A stretch of 64,000 bases of DNA, taken from positions 11,626,936-11,690,935 of the forward strand of contig NC_079892.1 in assembly GCF_024868665.1 (NCBI RefSeq), read 5' to 3'. This document shows, piece after piece, positions 25,067-35,400 of this stretch (position 1 is its first letter; each line of letters begins with the position of its first letter). The stretch comes from Triplophysa rosa (Eukaryota > Chordata > Actinopteri > Cypriniformes > Nemacheilidae). The notes beneath the pieces are model-generated. The model ran no database searches. It was not told the DNA's origin and saw only the letters and a list, made by a program, of their open reading frames with translations. A program made the position numbers and the translations under genes.

Positions 25067-25644
25067 AATGCCAGACCACATACTGTATCAATTACAACAT
25101 CACGGCTGCGTAGAAGAAGGATCCGGGTACTGAAATGGCCAGCCTGCAGTCCAGATCTTTCACCCATAGAAAACATTTGGCGCATCATAAAGAGGAAGAT
25201 GCGACAAAGAAGACCTAAGACAGTCGAGCAACTAGAAGCCTGTATTAGACAAGAATGGGACAACATTCCTATTCCTAAACTTGAGCAACTTGTCTCCTCA
25301 GTCCCCAGACGTTTGCAGACTGTTATAAAAAGAAGAGGGGATGCCACACAGTGGTAAACATGGCCTTGTCCCAACTTTTTTGAGATGTGTTGATGCCATG
25401 AAATTTAAAATCAACTTATTTTTCCCTTAAAATGATACATTCTCTCAGTTTAAACATTTGATATGTCATCTATGTGGTATTCTGAATAAAATATTGAAAT
25501 TTGAAACTTCCACATCATTGCATTCTGTTTTTATTCACAATTTGTACAGTGTCCCAACTTTTTTGGAATCGGGTTTGTATTTGTTTAGGCACTTTGTTTA
25601 GCCAGATATTATTACCTGTTAAAAACGTTATGCAAGAGACTATT

Positions 25645-25822
25645 AAATTCACTATCGAGAATATTTGGAAGAACAAACAACATTGACCCCCATTGACTTC
25701 CATTGGATGAACCACTGAGGCATTTCTCAAAATATCTTCTTTTGTGTTTCCACATATATACAGTATAGGTTTTGAACAACATGAGGGTGAATAAATGACA
25801 GAATTTTGATTTTCGGGACTTT
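25645..25822. repeat. Partial family A MITE
   Basis: The right half of the element is retained: cccattgacttccattggat, tctcaaaatatcttcttttg, then gggtgaataaatgacagaat. The left half is missing or unrecognisable. Confidence 0.65.
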
Positions 25823-26605
25823 AAGTACTATAGCTATGGGGCCACATCTACACTTTGTGTTGTGTAAATGTGGAACAATTCCACTTACGCACCATCTCCG
25901 CTTTTCTCACTGTAGTGGACAGTGAATCACGTCACTGAAATAATTGACCAAAATGCGTACGTGCACTCCACCCCGAGTTATGGTAGAGGCTATAAATGTT
26001 TTATTTCTCAGCAAAGACAATATCAGGAAGTTTTCCCAGGTAAATAAAAATCCACCTTTCCAGAGATATTGTTGGTTCCACCTTTACACCACAAAGTCAC
26101 TTAAGCTTGTGTTCAGCAATGGATCAGCAGTTAAATCACCACTTTTGGAAAAAATCCCCAATTTATAATCAGTGATGGAACTGCAGGACATATAGTTAAA
26201 CCATGCTGTAAATCCAACTATATTATTGTGTATCATTTGAAGGCTATAATGTGGATAAAGGATGTAGTCCTGTTAGATAAAAATTAAAGTGTAAAAACGT
26301 GTTGTGGATGCTGTGTGATGCCAACACAGTCTCACGGGATTTCGTGCACTGTCACAAAATGCAATCTGTTGAGTCGTGTTCATAGACACGAATTTCCCTT
26401 TTTTCGTGTCACAGAGCACGACTTTCAATTAGACATATTTTAATATCTTTCATGTGTATAAATAAATATCACACAATCTGATGCGAATTCGTAGGCTAAC
26501 CATTTCACTAGGTGACTCATTCGGGTAATGTTTCATGTACTAACACAAGTAAAATAAATATAAAAAAATTGACAAAATCGTGTCAAAATAAAAGTCACTG
26601 CAATG

Positions 26606-26989
26606 TTAAAGGGATAGTTCATCCAAAAATGAAAATTCTGTCATGAATTACTCACTCTTGGGTTGTTCCAAATCAGAATATTTTTCTCACAGAGAAAGAT
26701 ATTTGGATGATACTTGTAACCAAACAGTTCTTGGACCCCATTGAGGACCATGGTAGGAAAAATGACAATAGTAGTCAAAAATGCCCAAGAACTGTTTGCT
26801 GTCCTATTCTTCAAAATATCTTCCTTTGTGTTCAACAGAACAAAAAAAGATAAAGTATTTTTTTAACTATGGTAGCCAATGGTGGCCAAGAACTATTGGT
26901 TATAAGCTTTCTTCCAAATATCTGTCTCTCACAGATTTGGAACAACTCGAGGGTGAGTAAATTATATTTGGGTGAACTGTCTCCTTTAA
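26606..26989. repeat. Family A MITE, long variant, TTAA-bounded
   Basis: It begins TTAAAGGGATAGTTCATCC and ends GGGTGAACTGTCTCCTTTAA, so both ends are consistent with a TTAA target site. The centre contains repeated ccaagaactgttggttac-like pieces, as in the copies at 46996 and 58285, which form a subfamily. Confidence 0.85.
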
Positions 26990-28218
26990 AATACCTTGAA
27001 TGTGACTACCTCATAGGTCATGATTCTGGGTAATTTCATTCCTAACCATATACTTAAGTATTCATAACCAATAAACCAGACGGAAACGGCCTTATGCTAA
27101 ACCTCAACCTTAAACTTGATTGTGTGATGGATAATAAGGAAGTTCATTCTGAAAATATCTGCAGGATCACTGTTGCCTATAGGGCATGACATTTCTTCAG
27201 CTATCGCTTCCATGTTGAAAAGTTTATGACACTTATTAACGAAGACAGCACAACATAAGAGATGTGAAAAGAACACTATGAATACAATTCGTTATCATGT
27301 ATAATGTTCTCATACATTAGAAATGTAAAACCTGTACAGTTAAATGTTGTTGATTGTACTGTATGTCAATTCCTGTCTCATTCTGGTGCATGTAAACATC
27401 TAATGCTTAATTCTTCATTGTGTTCATTCATTTTGTGAAAACAGCGTGGAGCATCTTTTATTTTTACTTATTGAAAGGTGGGTTAAAATTATGATCTAGC
27501 CTACTTCAGATCCAATTCACACAGTAAATATCAAGATATTGAAAACCATCCAAAGACATGTCAAGGTACAATTGTTTTAGCTATTTCCCTGAACTGTTCC
27601 TGAACTCACTGAACCTCTTTAACTCGTACACAGTGTCATTTGCATGGTAATGCTGATTTGCTGTCTATAAACTAAATACACGCTTTCATCATAATGTTGT
27701 TCAAAGGATACATCTGTATTTGCACTGGATAAAGAAACGGTTAAATCGTAGTCTTTGCTTCATACACGGTTGAATCCAATCTAATCTAACATTATATCGG
27801 TTTGTTGTGTTCATGTTGAAAGGCTCTAATAATCTGATAACTACAGTATGGTACAGTATGTACAGTAACAGACATGTCTGCAGCGGTACATGAGCTTTGT
27901 AAGTCTGATTGTAATGTACCAGCTCAATTCATTTGAGATAACACGCTTGTAGTGAAATTATCCAGTAAACAGAGATGATTTTACTGTATTTATTAGGATA
28001 TTTTGACATCATATTGACATTGAAAATGATTTTAAACAATTACATCACATCGTAAAGAATTATGTGATCTGTAAGTCATGGAATCATATATTTTTTACAC
28101 AACAGCTTTAAAAAACTAAAACTAACTAGTTACAGCAACTTACAACTAGCCAAAACTTAATATAGTAAGTTGAAATGATTTGTACAGACAATTTGATTAT
28201 ACTTAAAAATTTAAGGCA
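26990..28218. other. Gene-free AT-rich stretch
   Basis: No coding signal recognised on either strand; no identifiable repeat termini. Confidence 0.5.
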
Positions 28219-28226
28219 ACCATCAC

Positions 28227-28714
28227 CAGTGTTGGGTGTAACTAGTTACGAAGTAATTAGTTACTGTAATTTAATTACTTTTCCCTTGAAAAAGTGAAGT
28301 AAGGGATTATTCTTATTTTTCTGTAATTTAATTACAGTTACTTTTGATGTAATTAAACTAAATACTCTGTGTAGTACATGTGTGTGCAATAGTGGAATTG
28401 ACATCAAAATTCAAAGTCTAACTTTAAAATCCCTGCTTTAATGTATAATTCTCACATTTGTAATACTTTAGTCAGTTAAAACTACTTTATGCAGTTTAAT
28501 ATTATTTATTTGAATGAATTAAATAAGCCGTTTCATGTCTATCCTTGAATCACTTAACTAATCAAGGTTGATGTAGGACATAGAAAGTAATTAGTAATAA
28601 GTAACTAAATACTTTTTGGAGAGAGTAATTTGTACAGTAATCTAATTACACTATTGAATATGTAATTAGTAACTAGTAATTAATTACTTTTTCAGAGTAA
28701 CTTACCCAACACTG
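28227..28714. mobile_element. Non-autonomous hAT-like element with perfect 8-bp TSD
   Basis: The termini are CAGTGTTGGGTGTAACTAGT and, inverted, GTAACTTACCCAACACTG. The flanks carry an exact 8-bp direct repeat, accatcac, at 28219-28226 and 28715-28722, the duplication length of hAT transposons. The interior is AT-rich with many ttactnnnaatta motifs and no ORF. Sister copies lie at 39899-40391 and 59237-59825. Confidence 0.88.
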
Positions 28715-28721
28715 ACCATCA

Positions 28722-29135
28722 CACTGTAAAACATTGCTGTAGTTTTTGCAGCAGGTTTGCTAGTAACTTACTGTAGATTTAATTACTACTTAATATACTT
28801 TCCAATTAGTACTGTTTTCAATTACTTTAATCAAAATTAAAACACTTGACTTTTGAGATTCAAAATGAGCAAGAAGAGACTGGCATTAGCACAGCAACAC
28901 TGCAAAAAAAGGACATTCTTCCTAAGCATTTTTCTCTTGTTTTCTTTAAAAATATGGAAAACTTCTTAAATTACGATACATTTACATAACAAAAAAGTGA
29001 CCCAAGATATTTGGTCTTGTTTTATAAAAGAAAATATATAAACTAGGTAAGTTTATGCTTAAAACAAAATTGTACAAAAATCTACAGTAAGTTACTGGCA
29101 AACCTGCTGTGAAATTACAGCAAAGTTTTACAGTG
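28722..29135. repeat. Fold-back MITE with ~55-bp inverted ends
   Basis: The left arm is cactgtaaaacattgctgta, continuing gcaggtttgctagtaactta. The right arm is its imperfect complement (aagttactggcaaacctgct, ending caaagttttacagtg). It abuts the TSD of the preceding hAT-like element. The interior looks like another interspersed sequence (acattcttcctaagcatttt), perhaps nested. Confidence 0.7.
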
Positions 29136-29490
29136 CAGTTTTGGCAAGCGAGATTACAGTATGTATTGCTATTTCATTTATGGATCGACCATTACACGAA
29201 ATATATAATTTTTAATAATATGCATTCATGTATTTGTAAAGAGAATCAATGAGAGAGATGAAGTAATTGATTAACGTTTCTCTTTCATTACGTTTATAAA
29301 TGCTTTATAAACAGCATTTCACGGCATGAACAGATTTCTTTATCGTGTGGCCTATGTGTCGCGGCAGACAAACATTCCAAAGCTATGAAGCATTTCCAGG
29401 TTTGCTGATCACGTTACAAGGTATCGCTATTGAAGAAAGAATGTTGAACAATTTTATAGTCTGACGTCGAGTATTTTCACAATAGACGAT

Positions 29491-32400
29491 CTAGAAGTTC
29501 TCATAGTGGTGAACAAAATGAGTCTGGTCCTGTTTGTTCATTTGTCGGCAAGCTTGCTCAACATTCTTGGTCAAACCGGGAGGACCACAGCTGAAGACGC
29601 CGACCTTTTCCACCTTGAATAAAAAAATACAGCATATGACTGTTGCCGGGATATAATAAATCATTAATTAACCAAAGAGATACTTAAGAATGATTTCCTG
29701 TGTGATTCAGTTATTATCCTTACAGATAAAGATGTTAGTTGGACGAACATCAAGTAAACTGTGTAAACGTTGAAATGTACCGACCTCGGGGTGTACTTCC
29801 TGTAGCGAGCTGAGAAAAGCCACAAAGGGTGGCCGACCGAAGTGGGTTATAGATCTCAGACCAGTAAACAAACTCCGGTTCCACACCTTCTGAAAGTGAC
29901 GCTCGCAGACGTACTTCAGAAAAAGAGAGAGATATACGTTTTACAACTCATGCGTAGCTTCATATCAAATGCTAATGCTGTTAACCTGACTTCTTTATTC
30001 ATCACGTTATGTGTGAGAAAATAATAATCATATTAAACGGACATATATGGTGCCATAAAAACATCTCAGTGGTGTTATCATTCTCAAACAATGATGGCCG
30101 GTTTCTCAGTAGGCTGAAATGTGGCGCCGGTATTTACCAGCATGGTGGTGCGGAGGTCAAACTTCTCAGCCAGCTGAGTGATGTAGATGTGCACGGACAC
30201 CAGCTCATGAGTGTCCATCTCCTCCACCTCTCTTATGATGTCTGACACCCACTCGAACTGACGCTGAGTCCGTGTCACCCAAATAAAATACACCTGGATC
30301 CAGAATACATTAACGTAATACTTGAATCAATTGGAACCCCCTAAAAAAAGTGTTCTTCAATGAGTCGGCTTATACTAGACAAAGTTTTGACAGAAAGTTT
30401 AACAGATATGCTAGAAATTGGGATTTTTGCCGTTTTCTAGTAAAAACATCCTTAATAACATCCTTTAAACAAGACTCATTGACTTGAAAAGCGAACTTGC
30501 ATTATAATTGAAATACATTTTATTTTTTTAACTTATGAAAACCTTTTTATTTTAAACATAGATCATTTATACAGTGCTTTAACTGTTAGTATGATGTTCA
30601 TGTTGTTGTTACTCCAATGTTAGCTGTAAAATGTATGTGAAAATACTTAACATAACGTGTACTTGTCCCAATTACAAGCAACAAAATTTGCGTATGGTTA
30701 ACTTTTAACATATATTAATACTCAGTTAAATCACATTTACTGTATGAAAAAGGTGCTTAAGTTTTTGTAAAAAATATAATAGAACAGGAAAATCTAGGAT
30801 ATGGGCGAAAAAAAAAATATCTTTAAGAAATGTAAATGTGCAAACAATTGCATCATTTTTTCGTGAGCCAATATGACATTAGTTTCCACTGAACGCAATC
30901 TATTTGCCATGTTATCTGACATGACGTATGTTTAAATGTTTGAATGAAATGAATCCAGATACGTTACATGTGCTGACTGTTGTGTAAATTGGAATTTTGT
31001 TATATTGGTTTATGATATAAACTTAAAGGGGTCATATGACAGGGCTAAAACGAATATTATGGTTTGTTTTAGATGTAATGCAATGTGTCTACATGATTTA
31101 AGGTTCAAAAACGCTGTATTTTTCACATACCGTGCATGTTTGTATCTCCTCTTTGCCCCGCCTCTCTGAAACGTGCGAATTTTTAACAAAGCTCATGGCT
31201 CTGAAAAGCGAGGTGTGCTATGATTGGCCAGTTCACCAGTGCGTAGTGATTGGTCGAATACTGCAAGCGTGTGATAGAAATGTAACGCTTCTTGCCATAA
31301 TTGGAACATCAGGTTCCAAAGCAATTGTACTGACAGGTACGCCCACCTTACTTGCGTATACATTTGGGCGGTCTTAGTCAAATCATACCCCGAACTGATG
31401 TAGATTTGTGGGGGTGTGGTTACACGAGGCGTTTCAGGCAGGTCTGGATGAGCATTCGCTTTTAGATAGAATGCATCTTTTGTTCCCACACTTTAATTTT
31501 TGCAATTTTACGTGTCTAATACACTCATATGGGCAAACACGTATTCGCGCCATACGACCCCTTTAAGATAAGGCATTTTATGATCCTGCTGATGGTGATG
31601 TACCTTTTTACAATGAAATTTGCACTTGACAGAAGATTTAAAGACCAGGTCTTTTAAGATGGAGGCAAAGGGAGTGACCCCAATCCCAGCGCCCACGAGG
31701 ACTGACACCTCATAATCCGTCCACTCCTGATGGCCCTCCCCAAACGGCCCGTCTAGATACAGCTGCAAAAACAAAAAGTGAGATCAAACAAAAAACAAAA
31801 GTCTATATACTGTATTCTTACCTTTGGATAGCCTTTGATCTCCTGGAGTTTCTCAGGAGTGTAGACCTCTCTGAGTTTGCTGGTCCAGGGTCCGACAGCA
31901 CGGATGTGAAGGCTGAGGGTCTCCTCGTGTGGTGCGGAGGTCAGGGTGAAAGGGTGGTACTCATCTGTGCCAAGCTCCAGGCTTGCGATACGTACCCACT
32001 GTCCCGAGCGGTACACAAACCCTTGAGGTCGTTTAAACTCCAGGTATGTCACACCTGCAGATATTTATGCACTATTTCATTTTAAAGCTGACATGGTGAA
32101 TCCAGTTTTGAGGAGCTGTATGAATTCACAGCCAGAGCAATCAGGACTAAACCCATTTCAGCACACTGTGACCATTGTGTCCAGGTCCTCGGAGATACAC
32201 AGAGCTTTGTGCCGGATCTGAGACTGTGTGCAGTGTACCTGAGGGCAGCAGCTCGGCTTTCACCACTGGGATCTCCACCTTCTTCCTGTTGAGACTGATG
32301 AGCTTGTCCAGGAGGAAGAGGAGGCCGGGAGGGATCAGGTAGATGTGGAAGAGGGGTTGTTGGAGGAGAGCGTAGCTGCCATGGATCACCACCTGACAAA

Positions 32401-35400
32401 TAAAGTGTTAAATATACTGAAGATTTAATATTGTCAGAGCTTTTACTTCATTAAGAATACAGATCTGCAATGGTGTTTCAAGATTTAATTCCCAAGGAAT
32501 GCAAAAAATGTAGCTATGGCTTCAAGTCGCTTTGGATTAAAGTGTCTCCCAAATGCATTCATGTCAATAAAGACTGAAATGCAACTGATGCTGTAACGTA
32601 AATTATCAATGTGGTATTGAATGTAAATTCAATTATCAACTGTAGTGACAAAAATGAGAAAGCGTGTGTTATAGAGATTTTATTTATTTTTCTTCATTAA
32701 TAACATAAAAAATTAAAAGCATTAATTGTGAATCCAATCATGTTTAACACTCTTAAAGGGACAGTTCACCCAAAAATGAAAATCCTGTCATCACTTACAA
32801 AGATTACTCAACCTCTTGTCATTTCAAACCTGCGTGGCTTTCTTTCTTCTGCTGAACACAAAAGAAGATATTGTGAAGAGTGTCGGTAACCAAACAACGG
32901 CGGAACCCATTCACTTGCATTAGTTTTGTGTCCATAGAAGTGAATGGGTACCGCTGTTGTTCGGTTACCAACATTTTTCAAGATATGTATCGAGATACAT
33001 TTACGAGATACATTTTTCATTTTTAAGAAGCAAAATGATATTAAGATACTAAATTATTACGTATTGTAATGTTAGACACCTGCTGTGGTTAACATATTAT
33101 TTCACGGAGAGCTGTACCTGGCACGGTCTTAAAAAAACAAAACATCCATTTCATCGGAAGCTCAGACCTGCAAGTGACGGACAAATAGGATCTTGAATAA
33201 GGTTCCTACCCAAATACAATGTATTTCTAATTTAATTTTAAAGTGAATCATTTCTCTTTTTTTACCCGTTGTCAGAAAAGACTCTTGGAAACAAACAGGC
33301 GAGGATGCTGAGGTCACTGATACAGAAGACGTACACATTGACCACGTGACCCAAACTATGTACAACTGGAGCACAGAAAGAATAAAGAAAGCAAAACAAT
33401 GATTTACTTGAACAACTACACAATATTTTGATGGTAAAAAATTGAGATTGAGAAACTGCAGTACTACTCAATGAACCGCATTCACGTGTTCTCCAGCATT
33501 ACTCACGTCATCATTTGCATAACAGCACTAACAACCTGTCTCTGAGCACGTCCACATCCAGAATTGACTCATACATTTGCTCATAATGTTAGATGGATGC
33601 TTCCTTATAACCGAATCGGTCATAAACTTCTTTATGGGCCTTTCTAAATGTTTAAGTATTCTCAAGTGGTGGTGGAAGATTTTGACATCTGACCTGAGAG
33701 TATGATGGCCACCACAGCCATGTGTCGGTGGAGGTCGATGGCAGTGTATTGTATTGTAATGTTAGACACTGTATCAAAATGTCAAATATAAGTAAGTTTT
33801 TACTTAAAACAGGAACAATATATACCAATGTGGTAAGAAAAATAAAATGTATCGTTTAACTTTCTTCTGTAACCTTAATTTAAGTTTTTTCTTACCCCAC
33901 GGGCAGATTTTTAAATATTTTTTAAGCATTAACTTACTAAATTGTAATACTTTTTATCATATTGCTTCTCAAGTAAATGTACACTATGGACAAAAGTGTT
34001 GGGACGCCCCCTTCTAATAAACAGGTTTGACTGCTTAAGTCATTTCCATGAGCACAAATCTTAATGCTACAGCATTTAATGATAGTCTAGAGAACTGTGT
34101 CCGTCTAATTTTTTAGCAACCGTTTGAGAAGGACCCTGTGAACAAAGCAAGATTAAAAAAGTCATGATTCAGTCTAGTATTTAAGAACTTGACCGATCTG
34201 CATAAAGCCCAGACCTGAACCCAGCTGAACACCTTTGAGTCAAACACTCATCACCCAAAACCATCAATGAACAAATGAAGGCTCTTCCAAGGGTATTGTA
34301 TTGTATTGCATTCATTTTTTTTTTAATTGGCATAACTGGAATAGATAAGCGTGTCATAGTGTATTTTGATTTATATTTGTACTGGACAACACATCAAAAA
34401 TACTAAAACATTTTTTTTTTGCAGTTGTCTCTCACCATCACATAGACGAGCACATAGAGGTAATGTGTGACCCAGAATCCCCTGAAGCTAATGCGTCTGA
34501 AATATCGCGAGGCAAAGACGTATATGAAGGCGAAGATCAGGAGCAACAAGATCCCAGTAAGACCTGAATGAGACAAAGAGAGACAATACATTGTACGTCC
34601 ACATATCATACATAAAAAGGATACAAGCTGTGGTTAACATATTATTTCACGGAGAGCTGTACCTGGCACGGTCTTAAAAAACCAAAACGTCCATTTCATC
34701 GGAAGCTCAGACCTGCAAGTGACGGACAAATAGGATCTTGAATAAGATTCCTACCCAAATACAATGTATTTCTAATTTAATTTTAAAGTGAATCATTTCT
34801 CTTTTTTTACCCGTTGTCAGAAAAGACTCTTGGAAACAAACAGGCGAGGATGCTGAGGTCACTGATACAGAAGACGTACACATTGACCACGTGACCCAAA
34901 CTATGTACAACTGGAGCACAGAAAGAATAAAGAAAGCAAAACAATGATTTACTTGAACAACTACACAATATTTTGATGGTAAAAAATTGAGATTGAGAAA
35001 CTGCAGTACTACTCAATGAACCGCATTCACGTGTTCTCCAGCATTACTCACGTCATCATTTGCATAACAGCACTAACAACCTGTCTCTGAGCACGTCCAC
35101 ATCCAGAATTGACTCATACATTTGCTCATAATGTTAGATAGATGCTTTCTTATAATCGAATCGGTCATAAACGTTTAGAAAGGCCCATAAGGAAGTTTAA
35201 GTATTCTCAAGAAGTAGTGGAAAATTTTGACATCTGACCTGACAGTATGATGGCCACCATAGCCATGTGTCGGTGGAGGTCGATGGCAGCGTCGAAAGGG
35301 ATGTATCTGTTGAGAAACGTCTCCCTGCACAACGTTATCAGGTTACGGCAAACGGTTAACAGCATGTAGGGAAAGAGGAAGGAGATGGCGGCGGCAGAAC

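Larger units (their letters stand above)
21010..25357 (+). pseudogene. Tc1-type transposase, interrupted
   Basis: The N-terminal part runs from ATG at 21010 (MGRGSPIPPMLRR) to about 21744. It contains a paired-type helix-turn-helix (QRKIAKSLKLSSSTVHNII), a GRKT hook and the catalytic domain start (WSDESKF with the first Asp; IFQHDN with the second). The C-terminal part resumes at about 25067 and holds SPDLSPIENIW, with the third acidic residue (Glu) of the DD34E triad, and ends at the TAA at 25355-25357. The LINE insertion falls directly after the second catalytic Asp, so no functional transposase is made. An in-frame stretch extends upstream of 21010 to 20797, but that start lies in the terminal region and is less likely. 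Confidence 0.9.
20658..25577 (+). mobile_element. Tc1/mariner transposon, split by a nested LINE
   Basis: The terminal inverted repeats start caaacccgattccaaaaaag at 20658 and end with the exact complement at 25577, flanked on both sides by the TA target duplication (20656-20657 and 25578-25579). Without the 3.3-kb LINE the element is about 1.6 kb, the normal Tc1 size. Subterminal direct-repeat-like copies of the TIR core (ttccaaaaaagttgggacag at about 20850 and caacttttttgagatgtgtt at about 25373) are present, as in IR/DR-type Tc1 elements. The TIRs are almost identical over more than 40 bp, suggesting a fairly young insertion. Confidence 0.93.

Noticed and set aside
33262..33471. Second copy of the heme-region exon as a mutually exclusive alternative exon
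   Set aside because: Replacing exons 25-26 by their copies would skip exon 27 and join 26' to exon 28 out of phase; adding them after exon 27 is also out of frame.
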